Shown here piece by piece: positions 1 through 11,953 of a DNA stretch of 64,000 nt (position 1 is the stretch's first letter; every line of letters begins with the position of its first letter). This stretch comes from Spirometra erinaceieuropaei (lineage: Eukaryota > Platyhelminthes > Cestoda > Diphyllobothriidea > Diphyllobothriidae). A model generated the notes under the pieces. It was not told the DNA's origin. It did no database searches and saw only the letters and a list, made by a program, of their open reading frames with translations. Position numbers and translations under genes: made by a program. The stretch lies in assembly GCA_902702965.1 (NCBI GenBank), contig CACRXP010001164.1, forward strand, positions 36,525 through 100,524. The letters are read 5' to 3'.

Positions 1-1011
1 CGCAAATGAGACCTCGAAACAAGACGCGGGTACATATTTGCCAAAATGTTTTCATCCGAAATGCAAATTTGCTACAAAATATCAATGAGAAATCAACATG
101 TCATTACCCTTTAAGATCCGATTCGAAAAGGTTTCTGTAATTTTAACATTATTACTCACGATCTCTTTTTTGCTAAAAAGGATGTGATGAATTAGGGGCA
201 TAGAACGAAAGGTCATTAATATGAGGTGTGTTGCTGTACTACTGTCGCTAAAACTCTTGTGCCAATTATGTGCGTTGCATTGCTACTAGGACTTTGTGCA
301 ATGAATATTTTGTCTCTCTGTTATCTTCCTTTGTCAAGATAGGTAATACAGCACATTCCCAGTGACTCTGAAAAAGATGCATACATTTTTGTTTTCAGTC
401 AAATTTCGCAAATTACTGGATGTCTTTTTTCCTATCTCTCATCTGCTTCAGCGACTTCATTTTTGCACGTATGAAGAAACGGTTTTTTTGAAAACATTTA
501 GGCAATTTTGCACGGAAATTTCCTTAGATTAAATATCTAAACCTGGTTACAAACTAGACTTGCTGTGAACTTTAGGTCGAAATATTTAATTTATACTAAT
601 TTGAGCAATCGCCAATTAATACCTCGAAGAAATCTGCATTAGTCTATTTGCATGGGAATATCGACAACGATGTCTTGACAAGGATGGAAATGACAAAGTG
701 ACACGGCAGCCGAACAATAATTCATGCCGGTTGCCAAATTATTCGGGAGGCCAGAAGTGCGATTTTCAATAGAGTCACGTTTAGTGAATTTCATTGGAAA
801 ACGATTCTGGAGTGTTTTAGCTTAAGCTACTTTAGCGAGCCATCAAACGGAGAGTGAGCCTCATCGCAGTACTGAAGGAGACGTTCCGAAAGCCCCACTG
901 ACCGGTGTCATCAAAGATGGTTAGGCGCGGCAGTTGCGGCGAATGCCTGCTGGCGTTGGTTTGGCCGTCTCAGTACTGTGAACTCCCAAGAGACCGATCA
1001 TCCCTACAACA
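1..1011. other. AT-rich sequence, no gene seen
   Basis: I see no exon-like open frame, RNA gene or recognisable repeat here. The frames that are open are short and AT-driven. Confidence 0.5.
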
Positions 1012-1956
1012 AGTGAGTGACCAATCTCATGAAATGTTGGCTGAAATTCTGAAATGGGTTTTCGATTAGGAAGGAATACTCGGGCGCGGCTGTAATACTT
1101 GCTATCTTGCGGTGTAATCGTATAATATTTCAGACTAGGCAGGATACCTGCTTTTGAATGCATTGCTTTTAAATCTTCTGTACAAATTATAAACGGCAGA
1201 AAAATGACTACATAGGAAGCATGCATTTTTCTCATTGATTTTTGACGGTTTTGCGAATTTAAACTTATCTTATAGAAACCATAAACAAAAATATGCTTTC
1301 TTTTAGTCAAGGAATGAGTATAATCACGTTTCAAAAATGTTCTAATTATGAGAGTTTTTGAGACCTCGCAATGTCCGTTTGCATCGTACCTGGCCGTTTA
1401 CCACAGCTCCTCATGAAATGTCCAACATAGTTTGCATCCATTGCAAAATTTCATAGACTCTGTATGATATCTTTTTAATGGCATAGAAAAATATGTAATT
1501 TTCTTTACGCGTACGCATGCACCCTGTAGACTGAAATCACTAAGAGCTTATGCCACGAATGCTCAGGCTGCAAATTATTCGCAATTCGAAAACGTTTGTA
1601 AAACCTCATAATCCGGCTTCCTTGAGTATAAAATTTATAGAAGACGTGATTCTCTATTAGTTGACTAAAAGAAAGCTTATCTTTGTTTGTGGTTTCTATA
1701 AGATATATTTGAATTTGCAAAACCATCGAAAACCAATGGAAAAAATCCATGCTAATTAAGCAGTAGATTTTACCGAGTGCGGTTTCAAAGAAGATTATTA
1801 AGCAGTGTATTCAAAAGTTGATATCCTGCTGAGTCTGAAATGTCATACGATTATGCCGTAAGATAACAGGTATTCCAAACGCGCCCAAGCCATGCTTCCT
1901 AATCGAAAACGCATTTCAGAATTTCAGCCAACATTTCATGAGAACGGTCACTCACT
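1012..1956. repeat. Foldback element, family 2, copy a
   Basis: The left end (agtgagtgacc, then a ctcatgaaatgttggctga block) is repeated inverted at the right end (tcagccaacatttcatga, then ggtcactcact). The inverted similarity continues well inside: the tttcgattaggaag block near 1060 reappears inverted near 1900, and the actaaaagaaagc block is present in both arms. The whole unit is therefore a long imperfect palindrome of about 0.95 kb with a short central segment. A second copy lies at 28679-29671. No transposase is encoded, so it would be non-autonomous. Open frames inside it on the minus strand (about 920-1334 and 1505-1750) are by-products of the repeat. Confidence 0.75.
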
Positions 1957-2462
1957 GAAGGATACAAATGTGCACTGGTACTGGCTGCAGTGTACGGTTG
2001 TGGTCACAGGGCTGATGGTATCGACTCATGTGGAGGTGGGTTGTTGGTGTTTATGATAGAGGATAGTCCGGCTGCACAAGTTGGATTTGCTGTCAAAACA
2101 TTGCTGGTAACGCTAGATCAAGGGCTCCAAGCATCTTTTTTGTAAAAACACTGCCCATTTCGTTTGTCTGAGTAGGTCGTTGTTTTTGCAATACTACTCT
2201 TCACATGAAGTTTGCGTTCGGTTTCACTCTTTTGCATTTCCTTGTTTCACGTATAACATCAGCCTAAAATTTTTGGGGAAATACTTAATTAAACACACAC
2301 GCCACTACTACACATAAGCCCTGCACATTAGGTAGCCGTTGATTAACTACTTAACATTTTAAACCATTCTCAGTAGTCCTACACCGGAAATAACGGGCTC
2401 GCTTATTATTTACGAATTTTGAATTCCACTTGGCATGGCGATTCAGTCAGAAAACACTGGTC
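1957..2462. other. No gene seen
   Basis: Spacer between the foldback element and the Merlin transposon. It ends in cactggtc, the left target-site duplication of the transposon. Nothing else is recognisable. Confidence 0.4.
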
Positions 2463-3247
2463 GGTAACAATCGGGAGATGGCATCCAAAAAATTAACCTA
2501 ACCAAAGCAGCTTGTCTTACGGAACAGGTGGTAATAGGGGCTTTATGGGTGGTGGATGGTCGGGATGTACGATACTAGTCGACAGAAAGCCTTATTTGAA
2601 CAGGTGAATGATCGAAGTTGGTCCGCTCTCCGTTCCGTTTTTACAACATGGGTCGCCAAAGACAGTTTAGTGTTAACGGACGAGTGGAAGACGTATAAGC
2701 GTCTTGCCTCAAAAGGTTATCTACGTTTCTCTGTTAATCACTCAATAAAACTTTAAGGACCCTGCCAGCGGACGGCACACCAATGCCATTAAGGCATACT
2801 GGAGTAGACTGTAAAGAAACTCCACGAGCGAGGCCTTGTATATGGTCGAGCTGTGTGGGCTCACATAGACGAAGTACAGTATCGTCTTTGGTTTGGCCTC
2901 AATGCCAATGCCTCAATGCCTGGGAACTGTTCCCGTCCTATGTTGTGCAGACTTATCCTATTTAAAAGTGATTTTGTTTTGTAATAAACTGCTATAATGC
3001 GAATATATGCCGTATATTCAGGTGCATGTGTGTAACGATTGGGAAGGTTGGGTAACAGCGACCATCGTCCATGTAACCTCCTGCGATGTTCGTTTGACCA
3101 GCCCATGCTAGGCCGCCGGGGAAAGTCCAAGTAGTACGTTAAAGTAGGCCTGCAACCGCTGATATAGCCTGAAGACTTTTGAGTCCACTGTTGAAGGTAT
3201 TATCTCTAGGTAACGAATTTTTTGGGTGCCATCTCCCGATTGTTACC
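2463..3247 (+). mobile_element. Merlin-type DNA transposon, complete ends, inactive
   Basis: A 785-bp element bounded by terminal inverted repeats of about 32 bp: ggtaacaatcgggagatggc at the left and its complement gccatctcccgattgttacc at the right, with one mismatch in the outer 32 bases. It is flanked by 8-bp direct repeats, cactggtc at 2455-2462 and tactggtc at 3248-3255, which agree at 7 of 8 positions. An 8-bp target duplication is typical of the Merlin/IS1016 superfamily, and the internal relic matches the ISXO2-like DDE transposase domain. Both ends are intact while the transposase is broken, so this copy is not autonomous. Merlin elements are known from flatworms. Confidence 0.88.
2526..2940 (+). 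pseudogene. Merlin (ISXO2-like) transposase relic
   Basis: The frame at 2556-2756 reads a VGMYD segment (first catalytic Asp position), an FEQVNDRS segment and LTDEWKTY (second Asp), then RFSVNHS. It stops at 2754. After a one-base frameshift it continues as DPASGRHTNAIKAYWSRL to about 2813, where another stop follows. In this family the N-T-I-E-x-x-W block carries the catalytic Glu; here it is Lys (NAIKAYW). At least two frame or stop lesions plus loss of the acidic residue show the gene is dead. Remaining sequence to about 2940 is degenerate C-terminal coding. Identification rests on the order and spacing of these motifs between matching inverted repeats. Confidence 0.85.
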
Positions 3248-5618
3248 TACTGGTCTTGAGTTCACTAGCATCGCAAAATAATACAAAAAATTTCAGTATG
3301 GTTGGTTCCATCATATCTTTTTCCCCGTTCTTAGTGACTGACATTTTCTTGGATGCCTGATCTGTTGTAAATTATATGCGGGGAATTTGCTTAGACTACC
3401 TTATTTTGAAATCTCATTAATGTTTTCTTTTGAATTATCGCGCTTACTTCTTATCTCTTCCTATCAATATACTAAGAAGTTTTGAGGCACTTAAATGAAT
3501 GTCTCACGTATTTTTGCTTATTGTTTTCTTAAGTTCCCTACAACAAAAATACTCCATCCGTAAAGCCTCTATTCTGAATTCCCCCGTATGACAGGACTCT
3601 GCGGACGACCGCAGATGTTTGGGGTCCTTCAACCTACCGTTGTCCTCTTGTGCTTATCTATATGGAAGACAGTGTGTTTTTGCTGCAGTATCCACTGAAA
3701 CTTTGAGATAAGTTTCTGCTTTGGTCGAGTGCCGCCATGTTCGCAGGTTTTAGCTGCAAAAAGGCACGAACATGATAGTTTGCTGCGGGATATCTGACAT
3801 GTAACGTTGGCGGTCTACTTGCCCGACGGCGAGGGGACAAGTCCGTCACTATTGTCTATATTTTGTAGTCTTCTGATGGCTTTATCATGCGTAACTGGTT
3901 CACTCAGGGATGAGGGAGTTCACGACTTCCTACGTGATCGTTATCAGACCACTGCTAGAGTAAGTATACGACAGTCTCTCTCGATGTGAGTAGATTCCAT
4001 TACGCGCTTTTAAGCATTGGATTTGCATTATTTGGAGCTCAGACAATTTCTTATTTTTAACTAACACTGCACTGTCTGGTGTTGATTTGTATGCTAGTGG
4101 CATGCCGATTTTCGGTTAGCGGCTCCACCGTAGAGATGACAAGGGAATGGTCTTCTAGAAGTATGCATGATAAACCTCCTTAGGTATTTAAATATAGAGT
4201 AGTTTCTTTGCAAAACGCAGATGCCAATTAACAAATGCTAGTGTTGCGAAAATTCCCACAGCAGTAATCAGAAGACGCGGTGGCGAGCATACGTATCTTT
4301 CGATAAATTCTCGTCGGGCCAGTACAATTCTACGGGAATGGGGCAGTAGTAAGAACAACCCAGTGATAGTGTTTCGAGCGTGGGTGCATCCAAGTAGATA
4401 TATCTAACATGGAAATGCGGGAAGAGCGTTGACAAGGCGAAAACCATGTCTCTTGCAGGCTTGCGGGTAGATGAGGCTATTCTTCATAGCTGTGGTGACT
4501 TAAGTACTCCCACTACCTGTCGTTGAAGGCGACAACGTCTGATGTCCGTACAGTGTTTTGTGAGGCGGGCAGGTTCTTGCACACACTTTCTCCGTGATAT
4601 TGGATTTCGTTATAAGGGGGAGGGAGTGCGTAGGTACTGACGAGAGCGATTAATCTTTTCCCGCAACGTGAGTACCACATGGTCATAAAAGGGTCAGTGC
4701 TACGCTGTGCCTGGCAGAACAGCCTAAACGCGACGTTATCCTTGATGGCAAAATAAACTCCAGCATCGTCTCGCTTCGGTTACACTTTGATCTTCTGTGC
4801 CATAAATAATTATCAATTAAGCTGTTATTTAAAAACAACAAATGCACAAGTGTGCATTCCTGTAATCAAGTAATTTATACAAAGAACATGGTATCAGCCT
4901 CTAGATATTCATACGACATATGCGGTAGATGATGGGATATATCATAAATCAGACGCCTTTTAGAGTTTACTTACAAGACGTCTTCGTTCTTTATAACCAC
5001 GAAATTAAACAGGCACATAACACGAAGTCATATAGTCTGCAATTTAACCTGGACTGAAATCCGACTGCCTGGATAGTCTGGAAGCTTTTGAGAAAGCTAC
5101 CTCCAGCAAACACCCTGCCGGTAATATTAGTGCCTTCACATGTTTTCCATCTGATGCACCAAGCGTGCATAATGCTCACTTCATAATACGCTCTCATATG
5201 TATATGTTCATGTTTGATAAGATGAAATATTTAACCAGGACATTATTCTTACCTTATCGTGCACTATTTAGGTGAACAGGGATTCTATATAAGCTTTTTT
5301 TAAATAATTTGCGCATTCATTTCGTGCGAATGGCAATTCTATGCAAAATCCCATAAACGAAACATTTTCCGCCGATAGCAGCTGCTTTCCCAAGCACATG
5401 TGAGCGCCTTACCCTTAAAAATCCTTGCTGTCTAGCCATCAGCTGGAAAGCGCTCAGTAAAAAAACTCCATCCTCAGTGTTAGTAGAAAGTGTTATTTCT
5501 AAATGCGTTTATACCTTTACGAGATGTGTTTTGGTTATCATCATTGGCTTTTGTTCTGTAGCGATTGCAAACCAGTGCGCGCTTTTCGAATTTAAAGTTG
5601 AAAGAAGGACATTTTTCA
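3248..5618. other. No certain gene; two weak exon-like frames
   Basis: No recognisable gene or element. On the plus strand a frame about 3807-3966 ends at a textbook donor (aga then gtaagtata) in phase 0 and contains a hydrophobic stretch (SIFCSLLMALSCV), but has no convincing start or acceptor. On the minus strand 4991-5229 is open and contains an N-I-T sequon and several cysteines, but does not align with the cysteine family elsewhere in the window. Both are recorded only as candidates. Confidence 0.3.
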
Positions 5619-6954
5619 TTCGAGTCTCTTCGTTGAAAACGACTGTCGTTTGACACTTGGCAAACGCAATATCAACTTACAATTGATGTAATATAAGTTG
5701 ATTGCAAGTATTTAGATACAGTTCTTATTAATCGACATATGTTTATTATTTTTATCCATTCGCGTTTGGTAATTGCGGACCTTTTTAGTACTGCAATTAT
5801 TATAGCGCGGTTTTGCACATGGCTTGAAAACATCGACTGTGGCCCTGCCATGCCGACTGAAATGCTTAACGTTCAACCCTATAAAGCATTAATCTCCTTC
5901 CTTCAATTTTCTTTAACCCAGATTGTTGTCCACTCCGAGAGCGTAAGCAGAAAAAATGATATTTCGTTTAACGCATAGCAACCACGGGCAGTCTCATAAT
6001 CTGACGACAATGCAACCGATTTTCAAAGGTTTTATCGGGTTTCTTGACAGGATCTGTATAATATAATTGATAACTAGTTGAATGATAATAGGTCTGTTCA
6101 GAATATTAGATATTGGGGACATCAAGACCACGTGCGCAATCTGAACTCATTATTGAGGAGTCCAAAACCACGTGAGCAATCTAAACCCTCAGTCGTCGAT
6201 ATCAAAATGACCGTTAACTTAGTCTGCACACGTACGTTAATCGTACATACGGAACCCTTACTGCCACATTGTCGTCTTTATAAATTGTACAAGAATTCAG
6301 GGTAGATAAATCAAAAACCCCTTTAATGATCATACATAGTCTTTTAGCGCAATTTATGTTTCGAAACTTACTCAAGATAGTGGAAAACCAAGACGAAAAT
6401 TCACATCTATCTAAATCTCAGGCCAAAAAATCTTTTGTCTGGTCAGACATGTCATTAAGACGTAATCCGACGAACGCGACACAAGTAATTTGAAAAAAAC
6501 TGATCCTACTGATATACAAACAATACTATTATGATTAGAACGGTGCACGAAGATAATATCGGTCGGGTGACATTGTGGAGGGCATCGGTATACTGATCAA
6601 GCTTGCAAGTAAATGTTGAAGAGGAATTTTCATTTTGGTGTCAATCGCACGCGGTTCGAGTGGATTGCTTCAAGATACGTTGCAGTTGCTACCTCGTCGG
6701 AGTCCTTGGGTAAATGACAGCGCTCTTGACTGCGCACAACAAGGAATGCTTTATCAAGTCGCCGTTTAACTGTTTATAAGCAAGAGATACGAGGACAACA
6801 TCGGATAGCATTATTTGTAGGGCGGAGAACCGTGACTACTTACGAGTTTGGCTGCAGGCATTTGACTTTTCGGGGGGGGATGTCTAGGTTTTTAGCGCCC
6901 TAACCTGTCGCCTACCCCGAACCAGCAAAAGTTCGAAAAGCATTTTTGAAGCAG
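5619..6954. repeat. Segmental duplication, unit 1
   Basis: The stretch starting cgagtctcttcgttgaaaac recurs near 8638. The stretch from 5838 (gccctgccatgccgactgaa) recurs from 7546 and again from 8860. The stretch around 6091 (gaatattagatattgggga) recurs near 7806, and the last 90 bases recur at 9405-9494. It contains two copies of a ccacgtg[c/a]gcaatct motif 46 bp apart. No coding frame is conserved between the units; the short frames at 6078 and 7786 differ by substitutions without a coding pattern. Confidence 0.8.
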
Positions 6955-7221
6955 NNNNNNNNNNNNNNNNNNNNNNNNNNNNNNNNNNNNNNNNNNNNNN
7001 NNNNNNNNNNNNNNNNNNNNNNNNNNNNNNNNNNNNNNNNNNNNNNNNNNNNNNNNNNNNNNNNNNNNNNNNNNNNNNNNNNNNNNNNNNNNNNNNNNNN
7101 NNNNNNNNNNNNNNNNNNNNNNNNNNNNNNNNNNNNNNNNNNNNNNNNNNNNNNNNNNNNNNNNNNNNNNNNNNNNNNNNNNNNNNNNNNNNNNNNNNNN
7201 NNNNNNNNNNNNNNNNNNNNN
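6955..7221. other. Assembly gap of 267 N
   Basis: A run of N interrupts duplication unit 1. The left flank (catttttgaagcag) equals the sequence ending at 9494 and the right flank (cagccttcgttttaaaccga) equals the sequence beginning at 10795, so the homologous intact stretch is 1300 bp long. The gap size is probably an estimate. Confidence 0.95.
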
Positions 7222-7549
7222 CAGCCTTCGTTTTAAACCGAGCGAGTAGAGTTTATAAATACTAAGCTTACAGCATTGTAAGCTTTACTGACGTTCTCTA
7301 TAGTAAACATTCAGAGGAAGTCCGAACGAAGATTTCTTTATATTGCAACCGTGACTGTGTAGTGTCACTCTCTCGCAATTTCAAAAATTTCTAAAAAAAG
7401 TTGCCTTTGCTTGAGTTGGGACATCAGTAGCATAATTATTGACACGGGTTTACGGTGTGCCACTGAGCGATTTCCATCTTCTTTTTAATTATATCAGCTA
7501 CTGTTAATTTATTAATATCTGAGGACGCGAGCGAAGCATGTACACTGCG
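7222..7549. repeat. Duplicated block, left copy (partner 10795-11118)
   Basis: Near identical to 10795-11118, from cagccttcgttttaaaccga to gcgaagcatgtacact, with only a few substitutions. This is the most recent-looking duplication in the window. No gene is apparent in it. Confidence 0.88.
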
Positions 7550-8632
7550 GCCCTGCCATGCCGACTGAAATGCTTAACATCCAACCCTATAAAGCACCAA
7601 TCTATTTCCTTCAATTTCCTTTCACCCAGATTGTTGTGCACTCCGAGAGATTAAGCAGAAAAAATGATATTTCGTTTAGCGCATAGCTACCACGGACAGT
7701 CTCATAATCTGACGACAATGCAACCGATTTTCAAAGGTTTTATCGGGTTTCTTGAAAGGATCTGTATAATACGATTGATAACTAGTTGAAAGATAATAGG
7801 TATGTCCAGAATATTAGATATTGGGGACGTCAAGACCACGTGCGCAATCTAAACTCTTTATTGAGGAGTCCAAAACCACGTGAGCAATCTAAACCCTCAG
7901 TCGTCGACTATGAAATGACCGTTAACTTAGTCTCCACACGTACCTTAATGGTACGTACGGAACCCTCACTGCCACAGTGTCGTCTTTATAAATTGTAAAG
8001 GAATTCAGGTTGATAAATCAAAAAACCTTTTAATGATCATACATATTCTTTTAGCGCAATTTATGTTTAGGAAACTTACTCAATACAGTGGAAAACCAAG
8101 ACGAAAATTAACATCTATCTAAATCTCAGACCAAAAGAATCTTTTATGTGTTTCTATCTGATCAGACATGTCATTAAGACGTAATCAGACGAACGCGACA
8201 CAGGCAAATTAAAAAACGTATCCTACTGATATGCAAACATTACTATTATGATTCGAACGGAGCACGAAGATGATATCGGTCGGGTGACATTGTGATGGGT
8301 ATCGGTATACTGATCAAGCTTGCAAGTAAGTGTTGTAGAGAAATTTTCATGTGTCCAGCCTGGTGTCAATTGCACGCGGTTCGACTGGATTGCCTCAAGA
8401 TTCGTTGCAGTTGCTACCTCGACGGCGTCTTCGGGTACATGACAGCGGTCTTGACTGCGCACAACAAGGAATGCTTTATCAAGTCACCGTTTAGCTGTTT
8501 ATAAGCAAAAGATACGAGGAAAACATCGGATAGAATTGTTTGTAGGGTGGTGAACCGTGGCTACTAACGCGTTTGGCTGCAGGAATTTGACTTTTCGGGG
8601 AGGATGTCTAGGTTTTTAGCGCCCTAACCTTT
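7546..8632. repeat. Segmental duplication, unit 2
   Basis: Follows the 7222-7549 block directly and repeats unit 1 from gccctgccatgccgactgaa to the gtctaggtttttagcgccctaacc end. Similarity is high with scattered substitutions and small indels. Frames of 70-79 codons on both strands near 8223-8504 are not preserved in the other units. Confidence 0.82.
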
Positions 8633-8633
8633 T

Positions 8634-9494
8634 GCAATCGAGTCTTTTCGCTGAAAACGACTGTCGTTTGACACTTGGCAAACACAGTATCAACTTACAA
8701 TTTGTGTAATATTGGGTGAGTGCAAGTTCTTAGATAAATTGCTAATTAATCGACACATGTTTTTATTTTTATCAATTCGCGTTTGTTAATTGCGGACCTT
8801 TTTAATACTGCACTTGTTATAGCGCGGTTTTCCTCATGGCTTGAATACATCGAATGTGGCCCTGCCATGCCGACTGAAATGCTCAACATCAAACCTTCCA
8901 AAGCAAGATAGTAAAAAAACCAAGACGAACATTCACATCTATCTTAATCTCAGGCCAAAAAAAATCTTTTGTCTGGTCAGACATGTCATTAAGACGTAAT
9001 CAAACGAACGCGACAAAAGTAAATTAAAAAACGGATCCAACTGATATAAACACAGTACTATTATGATTAGAACGGAGCACGAAGATGATATCGGTCGAGT
9101 GGCATTGTGGTGGACATCGGCATACTAATCAAGCTTGCAAGTAAATGTTGAAGAGAAATTTTCACGTGTCCAGCCTGGTGTGCATCGGACGCGGTTCGAG
9201 TGGATTGCCTGAGGATTCGTTGCAGTTGCTACCTCGACGGAGTCTTCGGGTAAATGACAGCGCTCTTGACTGTGCTCAACAAGGAATGGTTTATCAAGTC
9301 GCCGTTTAGCTGTTGATAAGCAAGAGATACGAGGACAACATCGGATAGCATTGTTTGTAGGGCGGAGAACCGTGACTACTTACGAGTTTGGCTGCAGGCA
9401 TTTGACTTTTCGGGGGGGGATGTCTAGGTTTTTAGCGCCCTAACCTGTCGCCTACCCCGAACCAGCAAAAGTTCGAAAAGCATTTTTGAAGCAG
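8634..9494. repeat. Segmental duplication, unit 3 (internally deleted)
   Basis: Begins with the same cgagtcttttcg segment as unit 1, proceeds to the gccctgccatgccgactgaa block, then jumps near 8905 to the segment that in unit 1 starts near 6372. About 470 bp are therefore missing relative to unit 1. Its last 90 bases match the left edge of the N gap. Confidence 0.8.
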
Positions 9495-10794
9495 TCCTCA
9501 TGGAAGATAAAGGAAGTACGGTGGACAACGTGCAGGATTGGCCCCAAAATTATTTGATTAAAAAGTAAAATGCTCTGCCAGAGTATCTCTAGGGGATTCA
9601 TAGAGTATTTTTGGAGCGGGCCAAAAGGTTTGCTTCATGACAACTGGGTGGAATCTGTTAATGAGGTTAATCATTGTAAACCACTTTTACCTAGTGTGAC
9701 ACCCCATTCTTGTGGTTTTATTGACGTAAACCTCATTAACATAGAAAATCATTTTTAAACCTTGATGAATTCACCATTTGTGGTTTTGTATCCATGGCAA
9801 ACCACATCGAGCATATGCATGTGTTAATTACTTAACAGAAAGCATTTCTAATTTGACCTTTTTAGAGAACTAAACGAAGCGCATGACTTTGTTATGCGCC
9901 TACATTCAGACAGACCTGCAGACGATCGCACAATGACGACCTGTACACTTTTGATGGACAGGTCGGCAAACATTAGGCCGCTTGAAACCCATATTTCTGG
10001 ATTTTGGACTGTTTACGGTCCACTGGCATCGGTTTACCATCCAACGTACCCTCACGTCAGTTACTGATTTACACGAAAATGTCACCGACTGCACCAGACA
10101 TCCAAAGGGGAATCGGTCAAAAGTTAATTTGGCCTTTCTATCCTCACATATCTATTCGACAGCACGTATGGTATTACATCCGTTTAAATAATGTAAACCC
10201 CTATTGCTTTAATTAACAAAGGTTCAGACGGGGACATAATTTTGGATATTTTGTCAAAGATTACTACACGTTATTAAGACATTTTGTGCAAACCACCAGC
10301 TGCAATTTAAAATCCTGTCACCTCAAGGCGACTGGAGAGTTTTCCGTTCGCTCATGAGTGCCAGTTAACAATCAAATGAAACGAAGTAAACGCCTGCTAG
10401 GACTGCAGTGACGGAAGGTATTAAAGCACCATTTAAGTATTTGCAGGACCTGAACTGAAATCCGTGGACTGTGAAAGGTTGTTCACTCAATACGCTTGTT
10501 TTTATCGATTTATGCAGTATGTGGATGTGTCAGTTGAGAGTGATGCCGCATATCCATAAACTACTGCTCGGAAACAGCTTCAATTATTGAAACGTACGCG
10601 CATCGAAGCATATTTCGATACGGTGTTGGCTGCCGCATTGGCGGGTTTAGTGAAAAGGAGCCAGCCGCGCTCTCCTCACCAGGCAACGCCTTTCCGCATG
10701 TATTAAATACCTCTTCTGAGCATTATCCCTACTTGCGCAGCGTGAACTCTGTACTCGGGTACGTAGTAGATAAAGTAAGGCAATCTAGAAAAGC
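9495..10794. other. Likely sequence missing from the N gap
   Basis: This 1300-bp stretch lies between the two sequences that flank the N gap in unit 1, so it is the best available model for the missing bases. Short frames overlap on both strands near 9906-10216 but none has splice or motif support. Confidence 0.5.
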
Positions 10795-11118
10795 AGCCTT
10801 CGTTTTAAACCGAGCGAGTAGAGTTTATAAATACTAAGCTTACAGCATTGTAAGCTTTACTGACGTTCTCTATAGTAAACATTCAGAGGAAGTCCGAACG
10901 AAGATTTCTTTATATTGCAACCGTGACTGTGTAGCGTCACTCTCTCGCAATTTCAAAAAATTCTAAAAAAAGTTGCCTTTGCTTGAGTTGGGACATCAGT
11001 AGCATAATTATTGACACGGGTTTACGGTGTGCCACTGAGCGATTTCCAACTTCTTTTTAATTATATCAGCTACTGTTAATTTATTAATATCTGAGGACGC
11101 GAGCGAAGCATGTACACT
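10795..11118. repeat. Duplicated block, right copy (partner 7222-7549)
   Basis: Right-hand partner of 7222-7549, nearly base for base. It ends the duplicated region; sequence after about 11118 is unrelated to that after 7549. Confidence 0.88.
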
Positions 11119-11953
11119 AAGTTGACTATTCCTTACTGTTTACTCGATTACCCTGCGTCGAACTGAGAATATCAAAAACGTTTTCTCACAATTATCTCGA
11201 TACCACGCACACTCCAGGGCAGTCGCGAAATTTCTGTTTGCATATTTTTTTTGCGCATTTCCGAAAACCAATAAAATCCGTCAGTTTCAAGGAACTCTTA
11301 AAAATGGTGAAACATGAATTTTTTAAACTAGGTTATCACTCACAATATCAGAAAAGCAAGTTGGTTTGAAAGTACAAAAAATAAAATGGCAATCGTTCGA
11401 ATTAAGTTTCTGAGTGCAATGACCATATCCCTAAAAATACATGTACACCTTAAAAAATAAATGTGCAGAAGAATTTAAGTATAAGCACATAGGTACACGA
11501 CGATAAGTTTTGTCACTTGCAACGTAAGGCACGATAGGAAGATTCACTGAATACATGCTGGTACTGAGTTAAAAGGTAGACCTATATTCTGCAGTAAATC
11601 GCTTCGGGGGGCACGGACTTTCTTAATGGAAAATAGTTATCATTTCTGGGGAGTCGCAGTGCAGTGATTTTCGTCTTTCAAGAAAACTGCAAAAACTGTT
11701 TTATTACCAATTTCAAGTTTTGATACTGAATGCTACTTATTCCGACGAGATTGCGTCCTAAGACTTGCGTATCCCACTTTCAAGCCTTGAATGTTAGTCG
11801 ATACTGAGCCCGTTTTATAAGAAATTCGTTATATCCGCCCTATTAATGGTAAACATGTAATGAGTTAATGCAAGACATATTCAAATAATGTAGCCTTAGC
11901 GCATAAAGAAAAAAATCAAATGTTGAAGCGCCATCAAAATAGGGCAAATTTAC
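11119..11953. other. No gene seen; downstream side of copy E exon
   Basis: This lies 3' of the copy E exon on the minus strand. I searched the minus strand for a terminal exon ending in Cys-X-X-stop with a conserved Trp and found none. The sequence is AT-rich. Confidence 0.4.

Noticed and set aside
921..1750. Minus frames of 137 and 81 codons
   Set aside because: They lie within or run into foldback element copy a and are not conserved as frames in copy b.
4991..5229. Terminal exon of copy E
   Set aside because: It is open on the right strand and has cysteines and a sequon, but lacks the Trp and Cys-X-X-stop end and cannot be aligned.
6946..7236. Open frame of 96 codons
   Set aside because: It consists almost entirely of N; it is the assembly gap.
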